DNA from: Hyphomicrobium sp.
GTDB lineage: Bacteria; Pseudomonadota; Alphaproteobacteria; Rhizobiales; Hyphomicrobiaceae
Assembly: GCA_030609245.1 (NCBI GenBank)
Contig: JAUWCP010000144.1
Span: forward strand, 1 to 6,348
Direction: 5' to 3'
Length of the DNA stretch: 6,348 nt
Below the pieces are notes generated by a model. It was not told the origin of the DNA, did no database searches, and was given only the letters and a program-made list of their open reading frames with translations. Shown here piece by piece: positions 1 to 5,430 of the stretch. The first letter of the stretch is position 1. Each line of letters starts with the position of its first letter. The translations under genes and the position numbers were made by a program.

Positions 1-1
1 C

Positions 2-55
2 GTCATCAAACTCTCGCTCGGCAAAAAGAAGCACGTGCTCTTGAAGCCTGTGTGA
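2..55 (+). CDS. tyrS: C-terminal end of tyrosyl-tRNA synthetase (partial, 5' end outside window)
   Basis: Only the last 17 codons and the TGA stop are present, reading VIKLSLGKKKHVLLKPV. The 'KLSLGKKKHVLLK' ending resembles the last strand of the RNA-binding S4 domain that closes bacterial tyrosyl-tRNA synthetase, the cytoplasmic enzyme that charges tRNA-Tyr. The frame is supported because it ends with a stop just before the convergent minus-strand gene, leaving 18 bases between the two stops. From memory of rhizobial genomes, tyrS commonly neighbours bcp and an AsmA-like gene, which fits. The catalytic domain lies off the left edge, so identification rests on a short tail; another S4-domain protein is possible. 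Confidence 0.65.
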   Translation, partial: VIKLSLGKKKHVLLKPV

Positions 56-73
56 GCTTCCTCCGCCGGGATG

Positions 74-3000
74 CTAGTTTTTTCGGTAACCGTCGATGGT
101 CTGCGACGACCACCCATCTGTCGTAATGGATCCAGTCGAGGTTCCCCCTCTTGAGGCGCGTTCCTTTTTCTTCGCCGCTGCACCGGCCCCGTCGTAACTG
201 CGCGGCTGCACCTTGGGGTTCGGGTTGGTCATCTGGAAGATCTCGCGGAAAATGCCCGGTGCCACCATGGAGAACGGATTGACGATCACCTGCGGGTTCC
301 CCATCCGCCCCTGAATGGCGAACGTTATCCCCAAGAGACCTTCGCATTTTGGCCCCGTTAGAATCGGCCCAAAAATCGGGATGTCGCAAAACGCATTATT
401 CAATCCCTGAAGCGGCACATACGTTCCTCCAAGATTTACCCGGTGGGTCTTGAAATCCACCTTGCCCCGGAACGAGGCACCGAGCAGCGGCCCTCGCACA
501 TATGAATCCTCCATTACGAATTGGCCATAACCCACAGAGAATGGCACGCGCATACGGTCGAACTCAAAAACCTCGCGCACGACTCTGCGCACCCGATGCC
601 GATTGTTCCCGATTGCCGGGCGACCATCATCGAGGCCGCTGAATACCTCCGAGGCAATCGGGTCGCCGAGGATCTCAAATTTGTTGACCCAAAGAATTCC
701 GGTCTTTTCCGCCGGCCCCTTGCCGTCGAGGTTGACCTCGAGCCGCACCCGGCCACCCTTCACGTTGGGATAGAAGTCAATGAGCCGGAAAGCCTGGCCC
801 GCGTCTGTTGAATCCGCCAGCAGCATACGCGGCTGATCGGGTTTCTTTTCCAGCACGGCGACGAGCTGTGCGCCGCCATCGAGCGTTCCGCGTCCATCAA
901 GCATCGTGAGTTTCTCTCCGCGTTTGGAGAGCAACAGCTTGACGTTACGCAGATTCACCTCGGAGAAACCGATCACCGTGCCAACCTCGATCTCAAAGTC
1001 GATGCCATTGCGAGGCTTCTTTGGTTTGGGGCGGCTTTCGGAAATCTGTCCCAGCGAGAACAGGGAACGGAAGAAATTTCGACCGTCGAACGTGGGCCCG
1101 CGCGCTTTCACCTTCCACACGCCGTCGGGCCCCAGTGTGCCTTGCATTTCCAATCGCGTCACGACATCGAGGGAAAAGTCCGGGAAATAGAACTCGCGCA
1201 ACCGGTTGTCGGCATCGATCGCCATCCATCCCTCAATGGCTACGTCGTCACCCGCAACCTTGAAGTTTTGCAGCTCAATCTTGTGCGTGCGGCCTAGTGC
1301 GATGTCAGTTTGCAAAATGGCCTTGCGCCCAGGCGGCTTTCGCCATGCGACGTTTTCCAGAACGAGGTCTGCATTGGTCAGGTCTGCGCGCAGCTTGATC
1401 TCAGGCTCGTCCATGAGGCCTTTGGTGATCGTAACCTCGACGGGTATCTTGCCCTGTACAATGTGATTTATATCGAGATCGAGCCGGTCGCGATCGGAAT
1501 TGTCGAGCGTCGCCCAAATCCTGAGCGGGGGTTGCTTGTCGAGCGGGGCATCAAAAATGCGTTGCCAGCCAACCTTGGTCAGCACGCCGTTGATAAGCAC
1601 CTCGCCGTTGACATCGACCGCCCTCTCCGTGAGGTCGATGTTGAGGCTTGCGTCGAGAATATCATAAGACCCGATAAGCCCATTAGCACGGCCGTCGCTG
1701 ATGCGCGATTTGCCTACGACTTTGATATCGCTCATCTGCAGATCGGTCACCAGCGGCAGGGTAATCTTGTAGGTGCCTTCAACCTTGCCGACTAAGCCTT
1801 CCGTGGGCAGGCCTGTCTCTTGGAGAAAGGCTAGCGGCGACCTTTCGAGCACTTCTAAAACCGCATCAAGCGGCGCCTCGCTGGCGAAGGCAATCTCGGC
1901 GACCGGAGCGTCACCAAAGATGTCGACCACCGTTAGGCGCACTGCCTTCAACGGTACCCGGCGATCGAGCCCGAGCACAATTGCGGATTCGGGGATGTTG
2001 ACATCCAACCTATCGTTTTCCAGCCGGATCGTTGCGCGCGGCGCTTCCACAGGCAGCGTGTCCTTGATCACCTGGAATTGCAGGTCTGCAGCTTCTAGAG
2101 CCATTGACAGACGGTGTTGGGCGGATCCGTCGGAGACGTTTTCGACATCCATATGCTCGCCGCTCACAAACCGGAACGAACCACCAAGAAATTGGCCGCG
2201 CGTCACGCTCTCGCCCACCCACTCGCGCGCACCGGGCGCAATCGCCTTCGGCCAAAGCGCCTTTAGCGTATTGACGGGCATTGGACTGAGCGTACCTTCA
2301 AGCCTTGTACTCGCCGGGTCCACGCCAGCAACGAAGTCACCCGAGAGAGTGACCTCGGCCCCGCCCGCCTTCAAATTAAATGCCGTAAGTTCGACCTCGC
2401 CGCGGTGCGGTAAGATGCGCCCCTTCGCTTCCAGCCAGTCGAGCGGCACCGGCGTGATACCGAACTCGTCGGCGGCCAAGACACCATCAATCGCCTTCAA
2501 CTGGTAGCGCCAGGGCGAACGTGAGCTCCCACGCTCTTCGTTCTCCAACGTGCCCACAAGCGTAACCCTACTGCCCCGCCAATGCAGTGTTGATTGAGAT
2601 AATTCCGCCCGCTGCGCCTTGCCGTCATAAACGACATTGAAAACGCCGCCGTCCACCTCCAGCGGTGCGTCGGGCAGCGCTGGTAACCGCAAATACCCAC
2701 GACCGATCTCAAGACGCAGCGCCGCGGTGAGAATATCGCCTTGGTCCGAGAGCTCGAGCGTCGCGTCGCCGGCAACCGGCATGTCAAAAGACTGGAGCAG
2801 ACTGAACTGCGGTACCGCCCGCGCCAAGCTGCGCGGCACAAGACCACGAATTGACGTCTTCAACGTCAGTGTGCGTGAACTTTCCGATTCGTCCGTTTCG
2901 AAGGTGACGTGCCACGGCACACCTTGCCTGCCTTGCCCGGCAATCGTCGCACGCCCCGCAATCACACTTCGCGTCCTGGCGTGCATCAAGCCGACAGCAA

Positions 3001-3796
3001 CCGAGGGCACGTGCCATTCCGTCGTTCGCCCCGCGTATTCAAGAACGACTGTTGCGTTCCTTAGGCCCACCTCGCTAAGAAAAGAGCTCGCATCGAGCCG
3101 CTGGCGCGCGCGTGCGGACATATCTGTGATGACCCGGGCGAGATCGATCCGTTTCAACGGTCCGGCCGGCTGCGCCGGAGGCGCCGCCGCAACCGGGGGC
3201 TTGGCGGTCGCGCCGGGTGTTGCGTCTTCGCGCCCTGTGGGCGTCTTCGCATCTGGCGCGATCTCCACGGGTTTTGAGAAGCTCATGGAGAGGCCGCGCT
3301 CATCGGAATAGAAAAAGAAGAGACGCGGCTCGATCAGCTCTACGCGTGCCGGCACAATTCGCGCCGACCATAGTGCCGCCGTGCTGAGCTCGACCGCCGC
3401 AAGCGGCGCTGATGCGACAACGTTGCCATCCGGCTCGAGAACGCGAAGATTGCGCAAGCGAAACTCGAGCCCGCCCTTTTCCGACAGGCTAACCACGGCA
3501 TCATCGATCTCGACAGTATGGCCCTGGAGTTCGGCCGCAATGCCACGCTCGATCGGTGCCACCATGAAATTCAGCGAGATCGGCCCGTGCCGCAGCCGCA
3601 CATAGCCGAGGCCTAGCGCCAGCACCGCCAACATGATGACGGGTGCAAGAATGAATAAGCACCTGCCGAGACCATGCAGAATGTTGTCGCAAGTCGAAGC
3701 GACAGCAGCCAGACGCCGCCGGGGCACCGACGCCGGCTCTTCCGCTCGCGTCTGCGCGTGTTGTGGTTCACCGTTACGTCTTGCCGTCTTATGCAA
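74..3796 (-). CDS. AsmA-like / YhdP-family (DUF3971) inner-membrane-anchored envelope protein
   Basis: A 1240-residue protein of the AsmA/YhdP superfamily. Family members span the periplasm as long beta-rich grooved structures and are linked to phospholipid transport to the outer membrane. Visible in order: a basic, hydrophilic N-terminus; one membrane segment at about residues 46-66 (CLFILAPVIMLAVLALGLGY); a start-of-repeat motif 'GPISLNFMVAPIERGIA' at about 71-87; a Pro/Ala-rich linker at about 181-213; a long run of alternating beta-type sequence; and the C-terminal signature 'GLLGITFAIQGRMGNPQV' followed by 'VNPFSMVAPGIFREIF' at about 1153-1187, characteristic of alphaproteobacterial members. 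A hydrophilic tail of about 53 residues with a KKK stretch follows. Start choice: the frame is open back to a TTG at 3892, but that codon has no ribosome binding site. The TTG at 3796-3794 has AGGGG seven bases upstream. GTG at 3811 or 3727 are alternatives. The gene stands alone, convergent with tyrS and divergent from bcp. The family call is firm; the exact substrate and start are not. Confidence 0.88.
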   Translation of the reverse strand: MHKTARRNGEPQHAQTRAEEPASVPRRRLAAVASTCDNILHGLGRCLFILAPVIMLAVLALGLGYVRLRHGPISLNFMVAPIERGIAAELQGHTVEIDDAVVSLSEKGGLEFRLRNLRVLEPDGNVVASAPLAAVELSTAALWSARIVPARVELIEPRLFFFYSDERGLSMSFSKPVEIAPDAKTPTGREDATPGATAKPPVAAAPPAQPAGPLKRIDLARVITDMSARARQRLDASSFLSEVGLRNATVVLEYAGRTTEWHVPSVAVGLMHARTRSVIAGRATIAGQGRQGVPWHVTFETDESESSRTLTLKTSIRGLVPRSLARAVPQFSLLQSFDMPVAGDATLELSDQGDILTAALRLEIGRGYLRLPALPDAPLEVDGGVFNVVYDGKAQRAELSQSTLHWRGSRVTLVGTLENEERGSSRSPWRYQLKAIDGVLAADEFGITPVPLDWLEAKGRILPHRGEVELTAFNLKAGGAEVTLSGDFVAGVDPASTRLEGTLSPMPVNTLKALWPKAIAPGAREWVGESVTRGQFLGGSFRFVSGEHMDVENVSDGSAQHRLSMALEAADLQFQVIKDTLPVEAPRATIRLENDRLDVNIPESAIVLGLDRRVPLKAVRLTVVDIFGDAPVAEIAFASEAPLDAVLEVLERSPLAFLQETGLPTEGLVGKVEGTYKITLPLVTDLQMSDIKVVGKSRISDGRANGLIGSYDILDASLNIDLTERAVDVNGEVLINGVLTKVGWQRIFDAPLDKQPPLRIWATLDNSDRDRLDLDINHIVQGKIPVEVTITKGLMDEPEIKLRADLTNADLVLENVAWRKPPGRKAILQTDIALGRTHKIELQNFKVAGDDVAIEGWMAIDADNRLREFYFPDFSLDVVTRLEMQGTLGPDGVWKVKARGPTFDGRNFFRSLFSLGQISESRPKPKKPRNGIDFEIEVGTVIGFSEVNLRNVKLLLSKRGEKLTMLDGRGTLDGGAQLVAVLEKKPDQPRMLLADSTDAGQAFRLIDFYPNVKGGRVRLEVNLDGKGPAEKTGILWVNKFEILGDPIASEVFSGLDDGRPAIGNNRHRVRRVVREVFEFDRMRVPFSVGYGQFVMEDSYVRGPLLGASFRGKVDFKTHRVNLGGTYVPLQGLNNAFCDIPIFGPILTGPKCEGLLGITFAIQGRMGNPQVIVNPFSMVAPGIFREIFQMTNPNPKVQPRSYDGAGAAAKKKERASRGGTSTGSITTDGWSSQTIDGYRKN

Positions 3797-3803
3797 GCCA
3801 GTG

Positions 3804-3808
3804 CCCCT
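3804..3808 (-). promoter_or_regulatory. Candidate ribosome binding site deciding the AsmA-like start
   Basis: On the minus strand AGGGG lies seven bases before the TTG at 3796-3794. This is the only good purine-rich site near any of the in-frame start codons (TTG 3892, TTG 3829, GTG 3811, TTG 3796, GTG 3727), so it favours a 1240-residue product. The choice is inferred from spacing alone. Confidence 0.4.
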
Positions 3809-3992
3809 CACGGCTCTACAAGAGTTCAACCAGACGCATGCAGATTTTGCTGACCCCGTATTGCGTCGATCCCCGCCGGGACAGGACCACAATGTTGACT
3901 TGCGTCGAGCAGCTCTCCTGCGGCACCGTTCACATGCGTCTGCCCGGCACCGAATGCCCTCGCCCTAACCACTGCCGCAGCTATGGTAGAAA

Positions 3993-4026
3993 GGCGCTGT
4001 GCGTGGCCTCATGCCACCCGTGCGCC
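3993..4026 (+). other. Hairpin in the bcp leader region
   Basis: GGCGC (3993-3997) pairs with GCGCC (4022-4026). Inside, GTGGC (4003-4007) pairs with GCCAC (4013-4017) around the loop CTCAT. The two 5-bp stems are separated by an internal loop of five and four bases. It sits about 80 bases before the bcp start and could be leader structure. It is short enough to be chance in DNA of this composition, and no function is claimed. Confidence 0.25.
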
Positions 4027-4107
4027 GCTCCATACACAATGCCAGCCGTGAAGCGCGTCCTAGTCCACGTGCAGGGGCAAAAGCGACAAAAGAAAGGCAC
4101 AAGACTG

Positions 4108-4577
4108 ATGATAGAGGATGGTACGAAGGCTCCCGATTTCGAGCTTCCCGATGCTGACGGCAAGAGCGTCCGGCTGTCGCGGCTCAAGGGCCGGCTGGTC
4201 GTCGTTTATTTCTATCCCAAGGACGATACTTCGGGCTGTACGGCCGAAGCTAAGGGCTTCTCGTGTCTCATTGAGGCGTTCAAAAAGGCGGGTGCCGACG
4301 TCATTGGCATTTCGCCCGACGGCCCCGCAAGCCATCGCAAGTTCGCCGATAAGTACGATCTCAGCGTCCGTCTTCTGGCCGATGAGGCAAAGGAGACGGC
4401 CCAGGCCTACGGCGTTTGGGTCGAGAAGAGCATGCACGAGCGAAAATACATGGGGGTCGAGCGCGCTCCACCTTCCTGGTGGACGCTGCGAGCAAGGTCT
4501 CCAAGAGCTGGCGCAAAGTGAGAGTGCCCGGGCACGCAGAAGAGGTTCTCGCAGCCGTCGAGAGTTTGACACCATAA
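4108..4577 (+). pseudogene. bcp: Bcp-type thiol peroxiredoxin interrupted by a frameshift
   Basis: A Bcp/PrxQ-class peroxiredoxin, which reduces hydrogen and organic peroxides in the cytoplasm using thioredoxin-type donors. The ATG at 4108 has AAGG ten bases upstream and begins MIEDGTKAPDFELPDADG, typical of the family. The active-site motif PKDDTSGC gives peroxidatic Cys44 with Thr41; Arg119 in 'YMGVER' is the conserved active-site Arg. After that Arg the frame breaks: bases 4465-4466 (GC) are extra within GCGCGC. Without them the reading continues STFLVDAASK...SWRKVRVPGHAEEVL and ends at TAA 4575-4577, giving 155 residues, the normal Bcp length. As written, translation instead runs 18 non-homologous residues to a stop at 4519-4521, giving 137 residues. 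The resolving Cys five residues after Cys44 is Lys49 here, while Cys53 is present. The break could be an assembly error or a recent real mutation; both halves are otherwise intact. Confidence 0.85.
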
Positions 4578-4581
4578 CAAT

Positions 4582-4607
4582 GGGGGAAACCGTGCGCCGC
4601 ACCCCCC
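4582..4607 (+). terminator. Possible terminator-like hairpin after bcp
   Basis: Five bases after the restored bcp stop, GGGGG (4582-4586) can pair with CCCCC (4603-4607). The inner part GTGC (4592-4595) pairs with GCAC (4599-4602) around the loop GCC, with AAACC bulged on the left side. No T-run follows, so it is at best a weak or factor-dependent terminator. Its position right behind the gene is the main support. Confidence 0.3.
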
Positions 4608-4745
4608 TCATTCGGTAGGAAAATTGCGACCTTTGGGCTGCTGCGCACTGGCGCGAACGAGACTTTGCTGACTTGGATGCAATCTCGTCACAAACCGCGA
4701 CCAAGATTAGGAAACGTGCTAGGTGACACTTAGGGGAGAGGCACT

Positions 4746-4763
4746 CGGCGGCCGCAGCCGCCG
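4746..4763 (+). other. Perfect 7-bp stem-loop upstream of the bactofilin gene
   Basis: CGGCGGC (4746-4752) and GCCGCCG (4757-4763) form a perfect all-GC stem with the four-base loop CGCA. A T-run is lacking, so it does not look like a standard terminator. It lies about 80 bases before the bactofilin start and directly before the tandem repeat. It could be part of the bactofilin leader or a protein binding site; no known operator was recognised. Confidence 0.35.
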
Positions 4764-4767
4764 AATG

Positions 4768-4803
4768 TTAGCGTCCAAAAACCCATTAGCGCCCAAAAGC
4801 CCA
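4768..4803 (+). repeat. Imperfect 18-bp tandem direct repeat, two copies
   Basis: Copy 1 (4768-4785) reads TTAGCGTCCAAAAACCCA and copy 2 (4786-4803) reads TTAGCGCCCAAAAGCCCA. They match at 16 of 18 positions and abut with no spacer. The pair lies between the GC stem-loop and the bactofilin ribosome binding site (GGAGG, 4829-4833), about 40 bases before the start codon. It may be a tandem regulator site or simply a duplication. Confidence 0.55.
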
Positions 4804-4842
4804 AATGTCGGGTTTGTTGCATCGTAGCGGAGGTGGAGTCTG

Positions 4843-5355
4843 ATGTTGCCGAATTTCAAGAAGTCCGAGACGGAATTGCCGAAGCCAGCTTCGGGAAATT
4901 TGCCGGCCGGATCGCCAAGCCGAGATGTTGGCACGCGCCCGATGGGGGTTGTGCGCGGTTCTGATCGCAACGCCCCGTCCGTTATCGGGCCAGACCTAAC
5001 AATTAATGGCAATCTGGTCTCGAAAGGCGAGGTTCAGATCGACGGCGAAGTGCAGGGGGATATCCACGGCACTTATGTCGTCATCGGCGAAAAAGCTCGT
5101 ATCACGGGTGCCATCATCGCCGAGGAGGTGGTCGTGCGTGGCCACGTGATGGGCTCGCTGCGTGGCAAGCGCGTCATGCTGCAATCGACCAGCCACGTTG
5201 AAGGCGATGTCTATCACCAAGCGCTCGCCATTGAGCAGGGTGCCTTCTTTGAAGGAAAGTCTCGGCGTTCCGAAGATCCAATCGCCGGCGTGCAGAAACC
5301 CGAAGTTCCTTCATTCAACCCATCGCCTAGCAACGATTCCGATACCTCAGATTGA
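4843..5355 (+). CDS. Bactofilin (polymer-forming cytoskeletal protein)
   Basis: A 170-residue bactofilin (DUF583/PF04519 type). These proteins self-assemble without nucleotide into filaments on the inner face of the membrane and position cell-wall enzymes and other factors. The core spans about residues 46-140 and shows the family's regular beta-helix pattern of short hydrophobic strands with glycines, starting 'SVIGPDLTINGNLVSKGEVQIDGEVQGDI'-like (here cut: residues 46-74) and continuing through IGEKARITGAIIAEEVVVRG. Both ends are polar, Pro/Ser-rich and probably disordered, as is usual. The N-terminus MLPNFKKSE has hydrophobic residues next to two lysines, which might aid membrane attachment, but that is inference. 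ATG at 4843 has a strong GGAGG nine bases upstream. The gene is apparently single, and no M23 peptidase partner adjoins it here. Confidence 0.93.
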   Translation: MLPNFKKSETELPKPASGNLPAGSPSRDVGTRPMGVVRGSDRNAPSVIGPDLTINGNLVSKGEVQIDGEVQGDIHGTYVVIGEKARITGAIIAEEVVVRGHVMGSLRGKRVMLQSTSHVEGDVYHQALAIEQGAFFEGKSRRSEDPIAGVQKPEVPSFNPSPSNDSDTSD

Positions 5356-5362
5356 GACCAGA

Positions 5363-5396
5363 GCGCTTGGGGCCGCCGTAACGCGCGCCCCCGCGC
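5363..5396. terminator. Possible terminator hairpin between convergent genes
   Basis: GCGC (5363-5366) pairs with GCGC (5393-5396), and GGGGC (5369-5373) pairs with GCCCC (5387-5391), with small bulges and a 13-base loop. It lies just past the bactofilin stop and before the stop of the minus-strand ATPase, where a shared terminator would be expected. It has no clean T-run on either side, so the assignment is tentative. Confidence 0.3.
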
Positions 5397-5430
5397 CTTG
5401 CCTGTTCTATTGTCAATTGCATCGGCACGG

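Larger units (their letters stand above)
3797..4107. other. Divergent intergenic region between the AsmA-like gene and bcp
   Basis: About 310 bases separate the preferred starts of the two divergent genes, so promoters for both are expected here. I found no convincing -35/-10 pair on either strand: TTGACT at 3895-3900 lacks a matching -10 box at 16-18 bases. Reading frames run open through it in both directions, including one fused in frame ahead of bcp, but none resembles a known protein, and chance open frames are common in GC-rich DNA. A two-part hairpin lies at 3993-4026. No tRNA-like or riboswitch-like fold was recognised. Confidence 0.5.
4578..4842. other. Intergenic region between bcp and bactofilin
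   Basis: It holds the post-bcp hairpin, the GC stem-loop, the tandem repeat and the bactofilin ribosome binding site, plus about 125 bases (4620-4745) in which I see nothing definite. A tiny open frame at 4580-4618 has no ribosome binding site. The bactofilin promoter is expected here, but I could not pick a confident -35/-10 pair. No recognisable piece of an M23 peptidase gene was found. Confidence 0.45.

Noticed and set aside
78..83. T6 run just after tyrS as an intrinsic terminator
   Set aside because: No stable stem precedes it (only a 3-bp AGC/GCT pairing), and it lies within the last codons of the convergent gene.
1310..2507. Open plus-strand frames of 161 and 244 codons (1310-1795 and 1773-2507)
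   Set aside because: They lie opposite the AsmA-like gene, have no ribosome binding sites and read as low-complexity Ser/Arg/Pro-rich protein with no family resemblance; antisense frames of this length are expected in GC-rich DNA.
3895..3923. TTGACT as a -35 box for bcp
   Set aside because: No acceptable -10 hexamer occurs 16-18 bases downstream (CTGCGG at the expected place).
3763..4107. Long in-frame extension upstream of the bcp start
   Set aside because: The 115 extra residues do not resemble any peroxiredoxin N-terminus and overlap the start of the divergent gene; the ATG at 4108 gives the standard N-terminus and normal length.
4465..4521. Programmed frameshifting as explanation for the bcp break
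   Set aside because: No slippery heptamer is seen at the break and Bcp is not known to need recoding; an extra GC in a GCGCGC run is the simpler explanation.
4580..4618. 12-codon open frame MGETVRRTPLIR after bcp
   Set aside because: No ribosome binding site, inside a hairpin, and too short to judge; no reason to call it a gene.
4060..4704. Minus-strand 214-codon open frame opposite bcp
   Set aside because: It is a shadow of bcp: the plus-strand translation carries clear Bcp motifs, while this one has no recognisable domain and crosses the intergenic hairpin.
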